A DNA stretch of 6,525 bases from Methanomicrobiaceae archaeon UBA436 (GCA_002497965.1 DAFR01000089.1:1-6525), one strand, 5' to 3'; shown: positions 1-6,259, counted from the stretch's first letter. Notes: generated from the letters alone by a model not told the origin. Program-made: numbers and translations.

Positions 1-2
1 TC

Positions 3-214
3 GAAGGTGAGGGCGGGGGTGCAGAGATAGCAACAGCGGTGCGTGAATGGGCTGATTGCCAATCTAAAAAACCTGCAGGGAGTTGAGAGCATCGCCCCCC
101 TCAACGGTAATGGCGGACTCCCAGATGCGGCCTTGACGTGAGGTGGTGAATCGGATCGAAGGTCGAAAAGAACCCTGCAGCCCGAATGAGGCTCACCTGA
201 TCCTGAAGGCAACC
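3..214 (+). pseudogene. Possible decayed 3' remnant of a thermosome (group II chaperonin) gene
   Basis: No intact reading frame covers this stretch, but three short pieces in successive frames resemble, in the right order, the C-terminal third of thermosome subunits. Frame 3 (about 12-56) reads GGGAEIATAVREWAD, compared with the family's GGGAxEIExAxxxREYA. Frame 1 (82-138) reads VESIAPLNGNGGLPDAALT, compared with LExIPxTLAENAGLDPIDxL. Frame 2 (143-208) reads VVNRIEGRKEP then SPNEAHLILK, compared with VVDMxExGVxEPL and QSATEAAVMILR. Each piece is interrupted by stops (tga 84-86, tga 139-141), and the spacing implies several internal deletions. The family sequence is recalled from general knowledge and no alignment was run. 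Each match alone is weak; the conserved order is the argument. The alternatives are chance, or the tail of an unrelated upstream gene ending at 86 (frame 3). Confidence 0.35.
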
Positions 215-244
215 CTTTTCCCCTGCTGCGGCAGAAGTCTGGTA

Positions 245-991
245 ATGCATGCCCCCCTGAAGTTCACCAACCACCGTATCGAGGACTACGCGCTCAAGGT
301 GACCTATCGCCCGGAGGAAAATGCGGGAAAGGTGATCTACAACCTCTCGGTTATCGAGAGCCGCGACCTTGAGTTCGCAATCTCCATCATGAAGGAGGCG
401 CACCGGCAGGGCATCACCATCAGCGACAGGCTGCTCATCGCCGGTCCGGGAGAACAGGTTGATGGCTACACCGTGGCTGAAGGTCGAAACGCCATATGCA
501 CGATCTGCAGCATCACCTTTGATGCCCTCCTCATCCAGCGCGGGATTCCGCTCAACCCCATCGGTGGCGGGACAGTCGAGATCGAAGGGAGGACACCCCG
601 CCGGTTCACAAGCATGATCCTCTACCGCGACACCACCCTCGACCCCCTCGAGGTCCTGATATCCCAGGAGATAACGTCGATCCTGGGTGTAATGCGGCAT
701 GGGACGGGAAACATACTCGCAAACATCCGGGAATGCCATATGGAGGCCGAGCACCTCCTTGAGACGGCTCTTGACGAACTTTCCGGATACGGTTTCTCCG
801 GGATACTGGACGTCGGTGCTCCAAATCTTCCACTGCTTGGTGTCCCGGTGAGTCCGCAGTACCTGGGTGTGGCATTCGTCGGGGGCACGAACACCATGGC
901 GGCGCTCAGGGAGGCAGGAAAGCCTGTGGTGACCCGAGCGCTCAAGGGATTGATCGATATACAGAAGATGGGTTATCTGGCTGATTATTGA
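245..991 (+). CDS. NrpR-domain (DUF128) nitrogen regulatory protein without a DNA-binding domain
   Basis: This 248-residue protein is essentially one NrpR (DUF128) domain. Recognisable parts are YRPEENAGKVIYNLSVI (residues about 21-37), the Cys pair in AICTICSITFDALL (83-96), GIPLNPIGGGTVEI (100-113) and the helix ending GTGNILANIRECH (153-165), followed by a conserved GGTN near the C-terminus. In methanogens NrpR proteins sense 2-oxoglutarate and repress nitrogen-fixation and ammonium-assimilation genes. Full-length NrpR has a winged helix plus one or two of these domains. Some Methanosarcinales split it into NrpRI (with winged helix) and NrpRII (domain only, acting as partner or co-repressor). 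The helix-turn-helix is absent here and is not visible in any frame upstream, so an NrpRII-like role is inferred. The frame is open from GTG 143 (282 residues), but residues 1-34 of that version do not look like NrpR and may be remnant sequence. ATG 245 was preferred because the domain begins just after it; neither start has a well-spaced ribosome site. The 3' end overlaps the convergent regulator gene. Confidence 0.8.
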   Translation: MHAPLKFTNHRIEDYALKVTYRPEENAGKVIYNLSVIESRDLEFAISIMKEAHRQGITISDRLLIAGPGEQVDGYTVAEGRNAICTICSITFDALLIQRGIPLNPIGGGTVEIEGRTPRRFTSMILYRDTTLDPLEVLISQEITSILGVMRHGTGNILANIRECHMEAEHLLETALDELSGYGFSGILDVGAPNLPLLGVPVSPQYLGVAFVGGTNTMAALREAGKPVVTRALKGLIDIQKMGYLADY

Positions 992-1760
992 CCACAGTCA
1001 TTGCCCATTCCTTGACTGTGGTGATATGCCGCTGCACGAAGAGGAGAAGCCCCCCCGACTCCGAGTAGAGAGCAGACGGCTGGCCGTCAACCTCTCCCAC
1101 CCAGACCAGCGCGCGGGCGTCATCCACCAGGAAGACGCCTGACCTCTCGTAGGGCAGCAGTTTCCCCGGAGAACTTGCCAGAGGCAGGAGACGGAGCCTG
1201 AAGCGGGACGGCATGTTCCCCTCATCCTGCCAGGCGGTGATGATCTCAACCTCCACCGCGTCTGGAATGGATTCAAGCAGGGGGAGGACGGTCTCGTGCA
1301 GGAGATCCCGGGTCGCAAGCACCTCCACGCTTTTTTCCGCGCTGCGGAAGAGATCCGCAAGCCGGGTCTTGATATTCTCCTCGCCGTAGATTGTCCAGAT
1401 CAGCTCGCGGGCACCCCGGTCTATCAGTTCTTTTTCCCGGTAGAAGATCTCAAGGGCTTCCCGCGCGCTCTCCGCATCGCTCCTGATCCTGCGCATAAGG
1501 TTCTCTATACCCTGTGCAGGGGGGACAGCGTCGAAACGCTTTGGCATCGTGTGGGAGACAATGACCAGTTCTTTCTGGACGAGGTGGTCGAGAACCGGGT
1601 AGACGGATGCGCGCGGCACACCTGAGATCTCGTGAACCTCCGTCGCCGTTGCGTCCGCAACTCTCAGAAGACCTATATATACCAGGGCTTCGTACTTCGT
1701 AAGACCCAGAGATTTCAGCGACTCGATCAGGGTGGCAGGAACTTCCTGGGAAGCCGTCAT
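942..1760 (-). CDS. TrmB-family transcriptional regulator
   Basis: This is a 272-residue TrmB-type regulator. Residues about 10-80 form a winged helix: LKSLGLTKYEALVYIGLL is the family's signature first helices, and VPRASVYPVLDHLVQ (48-62) is the recognition helix, followed by a wing ending in KRFDAVPP. Residues about 82-115 are charged and heptad-like, fitting the dimerising coiled coil. Residues about 118-250 form a C-terminal effector domain of the PLD-like kind (ELIWTIYGEENIKTRLADLF, then SVEVLATRDLL). TrmB proteins in archaea control sugar transport and metabolism and other targets; the ligand here is unknown. The frame is open 48 codons further upstream, but that extension would run through the divergent promoter and into the next gene, so ATG 1760 is chosen. 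It has no clear Shine-Dalgarno, and a TATA-like box about 29 bases upstream suggests a leaderless message. The gene is divergent from the S-layer gene, so auto-regulation and control of that operon are inferred. Confidence 0.85.
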   Translation of the reverse strand: MTASQEVPATLIESLKSLGLTKYEALVYIGLLRVADATATEVHEISGVPRASVYPVLDHLVQKELVIVSHTMPKRFDAVPPAQGIENLMRRIRSDAESAREALEIFYREKELIDRGARELIWTIYGEENIKTRLADLFRSAEKSVEVLATRDLLHETVLPLLESIPDAVEVEIITAWQDEGNMPSRFRLRLLPLASSPGKLLPYERSGVFLVDDARALVWVGEVDGQPSALYSESGGLLLFVQRHITTVKEWAMTVVNNQPDNPSSVYRSIP

Positions 1761-1768
1761 TCCATCAT

Positions 1769-1778
1769 GTATATATAC
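1769..1778 (+). promoter_or_regulatory. Palindromic TATA box for the S-layer-like gene
   Basis: The sequence gtatatatac is a perfect 10-base palindrome and an excellent archaeal TATA element. Initiation about 25 bases downstream would fall near 1798-1802. That leaves a leader of about 25 bases carrying GGTGA (1816-1820), four bases before ATG 1825. It lies too close to ATG 1760 (9 bases) to serve the divergent regulator gene. Confidence 0.55.
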
Positions 1779-1785
1779 AGTTTGG

Positions 1786-1792
1786 CAATAAA
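1786..1792 (-). promoter_or_regulatory. TATA-like box for the TrmB-family regulator
   Basis: On the minus strand this reads TTTATTG, a moderate match to the archaeal TATA consensus. Its centre lies about 29 bases from ATG 1760, so transcription would start at or just before the start codon, consistent with the missing Shine-Dalgarno and a leaderless transcript. The placement is inferred from spacing only. Confidence 0.4.
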
Positions 1793-1814
1793 TGTTGTTG
1801 TTAACATAACAACA
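1793..1814. promoter_or_regulatory. Candidate operator: inverted repeat TGTTGTT-N8-AACAACA
   Basis: Two perfect 7-base arms (1793-1799 and 1808-1814) flank an 8-base spacer containing gttaac, itself a palindrome. The site lies at the expected transcription start and leader of the S-layer gene, and directly abuts the TATA-like box of the divergent regulator. A protein bound here could therefore block both promoters. The adjacent TrmB-family protein is the natural candidate binder, by position only. Confidence 0.5.
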
Positions 1815-1824
1815 GGGTGAAGAG

Positions 1825-3105
1825 ATGCGTTTGCAATACATACCCATCCTGGTGCTCCTGCTGGCACTCCTGGCCGTTGCGCCCGGCTCGGCGCAGGGCG
1901 TCAAGTACCTCTACGGGAGCCCCGATCTCTCTGCATCGATCGCCGGCACAAACGAGTTTGCACCCGGGGATGAGACCCCGGTCACGGTCACCATATCCAA
2001 CAGCGGCCTGAATACCGTCAAGATCGCCGTCCCGTCGATGCCTCCAGATGACCAGCCGAACACAGCAAAACTGGCCACCGTGGCGCTGAAGAGTGGAGAT
2101 GCGCCGTTCACCGTCAAGACAGACCCGCAGTTTGTGAGCGACATCAGGGGCGGTTCATCTGTGGTTGCCACATTCAACGTGAAGGTAGCGGACTCGGCAA
2201 AACCCGGCACATACACGCTGCCGCTCGAGGTGACCTACACCTATATGGAGACGATGGATGATTACACCGACGTACTCCGCTACAACTACATCAAGAAGAC
2301 CGTGACCCTGCCACTCGAGGTTCGTGTCACCCCTGACCTCAGGGTCGAGGTTCTTGACGTGCGCACTGAATCGCTGAACGTCGGCACCGAGGGCTACGTC
2401 TACATGACCATAAAGAACGTCGGGCACGGTATTGGTGAGAATGCTATCGTAAAGATCGCGAGAAGCGGAACAAGCCCCCTCATCCCCACCGACGGCAGCG
2501 CCTACATCGGGACGTTTGAACCGGGAGAAACGGTTGACGTGAAGTTCAAGGTCTCGGTTGCCAACACCGCCGAAGAGCAGTCCTACCCCCTGGATGTTGC
2601 GGTAACCTATGAGAACTACGAAGGTGAGACGGTGACATCAAAGGCGGTGACGGTGGGGCTTCCGGTCGGCGGCAAGATCGACTTTGAGGTGGTCTCACCG
2701 CCCACAACCCTCTACCTGGGTCAGACGAGCGTCCTCGAGGTCGTGTATAAGAACGTCGGGGCGGCGCCGGTCTACAGCGCTCAGGCCCGTATCAGTGCTG
2801 TCGACCCATTCACGAGCAGCGATGACACCGCTTACCTCGGCGACCTCACTCCCGGCGAGACTGCAACGGCACGGTTTGAGGTGAACGTCGATACCGATGC
2901 CACCGAGAAGGAGTATGGGATCGATTCTGAGATCCGTTACCGCGATGCACTCGACAACAGCAAGATATCCGACACCATAAAGGTGGAGGTTGTGCTCGAG
3001 CGCAGACAGGGTGCTTTCTTCACAAACCCCATCTTCATCATCGTCGTTCTGGCTGTTATCATCGGGGCAGGGTATTATATATTCGTGTACCGTAAGAAAC
3101 ACTGA
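1825..3105 (+). CDS. Secreted, membrane-anchored S-layer-like protein (COG1361 type) with three repeat domains
   Basis: This 426-residue envelope protein has an N-terminal signal peptide (residues 1-23, hydrophobic LVLLLALLAVA, likely cut after GSA). Three beta-sandwich CARDB/NEW3-like units follow at about 33-168, 170-281 and 284-392. A C-terminal membrane helix (about 403-421, FIIVVLAVIIGAGYYIFVY) ends in RKKH on the inside. Units 2 and 3 are clearly related: AYIGTFEPGET at 226-236 matches AYLGDLTPGET at 336-346, about 110 residues apart. Unit 1 has the equivalent SDIRGGSSVVATFNVKV near 105-121. The architecture places the bulk of the protein outside the cell, anchored at its C-terminus. 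Methanogens carry many such proteins, often beside RND/MMPL-type or ABC exporters; no transporter is present here. The start is supported by GGTGA four bases upstream of ATG 1825. The gene is probably co-transcribed with the following isomerase. The molecular role is unknown; it could be structural or an accessory extracytoplasmic protein. Confidence 0.82.
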   Translation: MRLQYIPILVLLLALLAVAPGSAQGVKYLYGSPDLSASIAGTNEFAPGDETPVTVTISNSGLNTVKIAVPSMPPDDQPNTAKLATVALKSGDAPFTVKTDPQFVSDIRGGSSVVATFNVKVADSAKPGTYTLPLEVTYTYMETMDDYTDVLRYNYIKKTVTLPLEVRVTPDLRVEVLDVRTESLNVGTEGYVYMTIKNVGHGIGENAIVKIARSGTSPLIPTDGSAYIGTFEPGETVDVKFKVSVANTAEEQSYPLDVAVTYENYEGETVTSKAVTVGLPVGGKIDFEVVSPPTTLYLGQTSVLEVVYKNVGAAPVYSAQARISAVDPFTSSDDTAYLGDLTPGETATARFEVNVDTDATEKEYGIDSEIRYRDALDNSKISDTIKVEVVLERRQGAFFTNPIFIIVVLAVIIGAGYYIFVYRKKH

Positions 3106-3833
3106 TGAACGGCTGCTGGGACGGACCAATACCGGAGCCGCAGGTAAGGACGATCGAGGATATGCGGGATGTGCTTGCAGATCCCGGCTGCACCTCTGAT
3201 CAACCCCTCTATTTTATGTATCGGGATCTCGCCAGGAGCAGGAGTGACCGGGAGTGGCTCCGGCAGCACCATCTCCGCTACGACATCACCGTCATCCCGG
3301 CTCGCGTTCTCTGCGGGGAGTACGTCAAGACGAAGGGGCACTACCACCCCCGGAACGCTGCAGGGGAGTATTATCCTGAGGTCTACGAGGTTCTCAAAGG
3401 CAGGGGGCACTACCTCCTCCAGACGTACACTGCCGATGACGTTGTGATGATCGAGGCCTCCATCGGCGAGAAGGTCATGATCCCGCCAGGCTACGGCCAC
3501 GTGACCATAAACCCCGGAGGGGAGGAACTCGTTATGGCAAACCTGGTCTCCTCGGATTTTTCCAGCGATTACGGCCCATACGTGGAAAGGCGTGGTGCCG
3601 CCTACTACGAGATGGAAGGGGGGGCGCTGGTGAAGAACCCTCGCTACCCAGACGCTCCGCCGGTGCGCTGCTGCGATCCGGTTGAGGTTCCGGAGCTCGG
3701 GATCAGGAGAGGATGCGGGCTCTACGATCTCGTCGGGCAGCCGCATTCGGTTGCGTTCTTAAACCGTCCCGAAGAGTTCATGGAGATCATGGTCGGTGCT
3801 CTCCGGAGAGTCCCGCAGCGGGGGCGTCGCTGA
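3105..3833 (+). CDS. pgiA: Cupin-type archaeal phosphoglucose isomerase (glucose-6-phosphate isomerase)
   Basis: This 242-residue protein interconverts glucose 6-phosphate and fructose 6-phosphate (EC 5.3.1.9). It belongs to the small metal-dependent cupin family found in Euryarchaeota, which is unrelated to the usual bacterial/eukaryotic enzyme. The cupin signature is complete: TKGHYHP gives metal ligands H79 and H81, EVYEVLKG gives E92, and PPGYGHVTIN gives H132, matching the His-His-Glu-His set of the Pyrococcus furiosus enzyme. The link between H81 and E92 is about four residues longer than in Pyrococcus. The chain is also longer than the roughly 190 residues of that enzyme, with extra sequence at both ends. 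The start codon overlaps the previous stop (TGATG), and no independent Shine-Dalgarno is evident, so translation is probably coupled to the S-layer gene. In a methanogen the role would be gluconeogenesis and glycogen or sugar-nucleotide supply. A related cupin sugar isomerase is possible but less likely. Confidence 0.88.
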   Translation: MNGCWDGPIPEPQVRTIEDMRDVLADPGCTSDQPLYFMYRDLARSRSDREWLRQHHLRYDITVIPARVLCGEYVKTKGHYHPRNAAGEYYPEVYEVLKGRGHYLLQTYTADDVVMIEASIGEKVMIPPGYGHVTINPGGEELVMANLVSSDFSSDYGPYVERRGAAYYEMEGGALVKNPRYPDAPPVRCCDPVEVPELGIRRGCGLYDLVGQPHSVAFLNRPEEFMEIMVGALRRVPQRGRR

Positions 3834-3847
3834 AGGCGATATCGCCT
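3834..3847. repeat. Perfect 14-base palindrome directly after the isomerase stop codon
   Basis: The sequence aggcgatatcgcct is identical on both strands and begins at the base after the TGA. With no loop bases it would make a poor RNA hairpin, and no T-run follows, so a protein-binding site or chance is as likely as a terminator. The remaining gap to 3985 contains a second small inverted repeat (gggcc-gt-ggccc, 3906-3917) and no convincing gene. Confidence 0.4.
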
Positions 3848-3967
3848 GGATGGCCACTCCCTTGCCACCATCGCAGGAATATGGATAACACCGCCATGAT
3901 GTATGGGGCCGTGGCCCTGCCGTGCTGCTTGATATTCTCAGAAGAGCCCGGATACGGCCGGTAGACC

Positions 3968-3974
3968 AGAAAAT
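3968..3974 (-). terminator. Possible T-rich terminator of rps6e
   Basis: About 12 bases past the rps6e stop the minus strand reads CTATTTT, a short T-run of the kind that stops archaeal RNA polymerase. It is the only T-rich run in the first 50 bases after the gene on that strand. The run is short and no stable hairpin precedes it. Confidence 0.25.
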
Positions 3975-3985
3975 AGGGATTTCGT

Positions 3986-4384
3986 TTATTCGGCTGCCGC
4001 TTCCGGACGGTTGAAGTATTCTTCCAGGGGCTTTGAACCGCGCTGTGTCACAACGGCGTTGACCTGGACGATATCAGCACTGATCTCGTTGCCGCGCACT
4101 GATTTCCTCCGGCGCTCACCCTCCCTCACGGGGTGGAACCCGACACCCCTGGATAGGAGGAGCCTTCTGCGTGCCGGCCCTGGAAGGTCGCGGCGCGCGG
4201 GAATACCTGTTCGATCGGAGGCGCCGGTGATCCGGATCCTGTAGCCCGCAAAACCGAGAACACCACCCTCGATCTCCTCACCTATGCGCCTGCCTATGAG
4301 TGCCCCTGCGGCGGGACCGGTCGCATCGACCTTGTATGAACGCCCGGTCTCCCGGTCGGATAGAACTATTTTGAACTCTGCCAT
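3986..4384 (-). CDS. rps6e: 30S ribosomal protein S6e
   Basis: This 132-residue protein is a component of the archaeal small ribosomal subunit, an archaeal/eukaryotic protein with no bacterial homologue. It opens with the typical beta strand MAEFKIVLSD, then GxxxGALIGRRIGEEIEGG. The two family signatures follow: GASDRTGIPARRDL (54-67) and GERRRKSVRGNEIS (89-102). The length matches archaeal family members, which lack the long phosphorylated tail of eukaryotic S6. ATG 4384 has AAGGAG eight bases upstream (4393-4398 on the minus strand). The gene lies 89 bases downstream of infB on the same strand, with its own TATA-like box in the gap, so it may be transcribed both with infB and alone. Its downstream neighbour is the convergent isomerase. 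Confidence 0.96.
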   Translation of the reverse strand: MAEFKIVLSDRETGRSYKVDATGPAAGALIGRRIGEEIEGGVLGFAGYRIRITGASDRTGIPARRDLPGPARRRLLLSRGVGFHPVREGERRRKSVRGNEISADIVQVNAVVTQRGSKPLEEYFNRPEAAAE

Positions 4385-4428
4385 CTTGACGACTCCTTCA
4401 AAACTACCTATACACTTTGAGAATATGG

Positions 4429-4436
4429 TATTAAAA
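4429..4436 (-). promoter_or_regulatory. TATA-like box for rps6e
   Basis: On the minus strand this reads TTTTAATA, in the AT-rich part of the gap after infB. Initiation 24-26 bases downstream would fall near 4408. That gives a leader of about 24 bases containing the AAGGAG ribosome site at 4393-4398. The fit of box, start site and ribosome site supports a promoter. The same T-run could equally help end the infB transcript. Confidence 0.4.
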
Positions 4437-4464
4437 GACTACCTCTGCGCGGGCTGGAAATCAT

Positions 4465-4480
4465 GAAGTGGTTTCACTTC
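4465..4480 (-). other. Small hairpin spanning the infB stop codon
   Basis: Arms gaagtg (4465-4470) and cacttc (4475-4480) pair perfectly around a 4-base loop, and the infB TGA (4474-4476) sits in the stem/loop. No T-run follows directly on the minus strand, so this is not a classical terminator. It could mark an RNA-processing or decay boundary between infB and rps6e, or be chance. Confidence 0.3.
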
Positions 4481-6255
4481 CCCCAGAAAGGGTTTTCCCG
4501 GCGCTTGATAGCGGTGAACTCCTCCAGGGTCTCGCGGAGGTCAGGGCGCAGGTTATCTAGCATCTCGCGCTCGATCACCTTCACATGCCGTTCAGGTATA
4601 TCAACGTAGAGTTCGTCATCGACATTGATCTGGCGGCCGACTGTTGCCCCATCGATCGAGATCGCCACCTCTTTGCCCGCCTCAGCTTCCTGGATGGTCT
4701 CGTTCCTCTCCTGGATCTGTTTGATCCGGCCCACCTTCTTCCCCTCTGGCAGGACAAGGTCAACCCCGCTCTGGAGTTTCCCGCCGAGGACACGAACACC
4801 CACCACCGCCGGGTTGCTCTGCCGGAAGATGCAATTTGGAAGGATCCGGATCCTGGCAGGCATGATCACCTTCTCAAACCTCTGCCGCTCGAGTTCCTGT
4901 TTCTTCTCCTCCCGCCACTCGATGTAGTCGTCGATCAGCTGGTAGATAACCCCGCCCTCAAATATGCTGACGTGGGACATCGACGTGTCTGCCAGAGCGT
5001 CGATCGCGTCCGGCAGGACCGGGGTGTTGAAGGCTATGATCGCGCTGTAGAGGGGATCCCTGATAGTCCCGGCCTCAATGACGTCATGGCGGGTGACCGG
5101 GCCAACGGCTGCCCGCATAACCTGGATCTGGTGGCCATCGAGTTCTTTTGATAGAGCTTCAAGGGCCCCGATGGTGTCTGCCCGTATGATGACACCTGTA
5201 TCCGAGAGTTTCACCTGGATATCCTGGACCTCGTGGCGGACCTGTTCGATCACCTCGTCCCGGTTACCGCCCCGGACGACACGGAGTGGGGAACCTGCTA
5301 TGACGCCGGCGAGTTTCGGTGCGGCGACCTTTATACCTGCCGCTGCGGTGACAGATCTGACCCGTTCGAACCGCTCTTCGACCAGGATCTCGCTCATCGG
5401 CCTGGGCTTTAAGAGGGAACGCACTTTTGTCTCGATGATCTGGTCGTTTCCTGCGACGACGATATCGTCTCCGACCCTGAGTGTGCCGTCGTAGAGGATA
5501 ACATCGAGTGTCATCCCGAGACCCCGCTCTTCCTTAACCTCAAGCACCGTACCGGCGCCGGGGCCATCGGCGGTGACCCTGAGGCTCCCGGTCATGTAGC
5601 GCTGGGCAAGCCCTATCAACATCATCAGGATGTCCGGGATACCCTCGCCCGTGAGTGCACTTGTGGGCACGATGCAGATGTTCCGCGCGAAGTCTGAGAC
5701 CCGGTCGAAACGCTCGGAGTTGAAACCGAGGTCGGAGAGTTTGCCGACAAGTTCATAGACCCGTGTCTCGAGCACACCCTGGACGCGCTCGTTCTGTTGT
5801 GCAAACGTCTTTAAAAATGGCTGCCCCTCATTGACGCGCCAGCCGTGTATGCGGTCGATCTTGTTTGCCGCGATCACAAAAGGCGTCTTGTAGTTGCGAA
5901 GAATCTGGAGCGCCTCGATCGTCTGGGGACGAAACCCCTCGTTGATGTCCACGACCACGATCGCCATATCGGCGAGCGCTCCACCGCGCGCACGCAGCGT
6001 GGTGAAGGCATGGTGCCCCGGCGTATCTATGAAGAGGAGGCCGGGGACGTTGATGTTGACCCTGCTCAGCGCCCCGCTCATGCGTATTATTGCATCGATT
6101 GGAACGAGAGTGGCGCCGATATGCTGTGTAATTGCACCTTCTTCGGTGGATACCACGGATGAGCCCCGGATCCTGTCAAGGAGGGACGTTTTGCCGTGAT
6201 CCACATGCCCCATCACGCAGACGATGGGCGTTCTGATCGCTGATTGGTTAGCCAT
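4474..6255 (-). CDS. infB: Translation initiation factor aIF5B (IF-2 family GTPase)
   Basis: This 593-residue GTPase promotes ribosomal subunit joining and initiator-tRNA placement. The G domain carries all motifs: G1 GHVDHGKT (16-23), G2 threonine T43 in GAITQHIGAT, G3 DTPGH (77-81), G4 NKID (131-134) and G5 SAL (199-201). A beta-barrel domain II (about 225-330), domain III (about 340-445) and C-terminal barrel IV (about 460-560) follow. The protein ends with the helix VKVIEREMLDNLRPDL and the tail NPFWGK. The length fits archaeal aIF5B, which lacks the long N-terminal extension of eukaryotic eIF5B and bacterial IF2. There is no intein, although some archaeal infB genes have one. The frame is open to GTG 6264, but that codon lies inside the Shine-Dalgarno, so ATG 6255 is the start. 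rps6e follows on the same strand. Confidence 0.97.
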   Translation of the reverse strand: MANQSAIRTPIVCVMGHVDHGKTSLLDRIRGSSVVSTEEGAITQHIGATLVPIDAIIRMSGALSRVNINVPGLLFIDTPGHHAFTTLRARGGALADMAIVVVDINEGFRPQTIEALQILRNYKTPFVIAANKIDRIHGWRVNEGQPFLKTFAQQNERVQGVLETRVYELVGKLSDLGFNSERFDRVSDFARNICIVPTSALTGEGIPDILMMLIGLAQRYMTGSLRVTADGPGAGTVLEVKEERGLGMTLDVILYDGTLRVGDDIVVAGNDQIIETKVRSLLKPRPMSEILVEERFERVRSVTAAAGIKVAAPKLAGVIAGSPLRVVRGGNRDEVIEQVRHEVQDIQVKLSDTGVIIRADTIGALEALSKELDGHQIQVMRAAVGPVTRHDVIEAGTIRDPLYSAIIAFNTPVLPDAIDALADTSMSHVSIFEGGVIYQLIDDYIEWREEKKQELERQRFEKVIMPARIRILPNCIFRQSNPAVVGVRVLGGKLQSGVDLVLPEGKKVGRIKQIQERNETIQEAEAGKEVAISIDGATVGRQINVDDELYVDIPERHVKVIEREMLDNLRPDLRETLEEFTAIKRRENPFWGK

Positions 6256-6259
6256 GATA

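Noticed and set aside
3..86. 3' end of an intact upstream gene in frame 3
   Set aside because: The 27 codons lack the organism's strong G/C third-position bias. The similarity to a thermosome segment that should not be near a C-terminus makes a remnant the better, though unproven, reading.
101..754. 217-residue minus-strand frame opposite the nrpR-domain gene
   Set aside because: It mirrors the codon pattern of the real gene on the other strand and shows no recognisable family features.
1736..1748. CAGGAA-C-TTCCTG near-palindrome, reminiscent of an NrpR operator
   Set aside because: The spacing is one base rather than the six of the GGAA-N6-TTCC operator, and it lies inside the regulator's coding sequence, so chance is more likely.
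1761..1904. 48-codon upstream extension of the TrmB-family gene
   Set aside because: It would cross the divergent promoter and the start of the S-layer gene, and its residues look non-coding.
3906..3917. gggcc-gt-ggccc inverted repeat as a terminator
   Set aside because: The loop is only two bases and no T-run follows on either strand.
3881..3964. 27-codon frame starting at ATG 3881 in the isomerase/rps6e gap
   Set aside because: It is short, has only a poor ribosome site (GGA two bases before the ATG) and no recognisable features.
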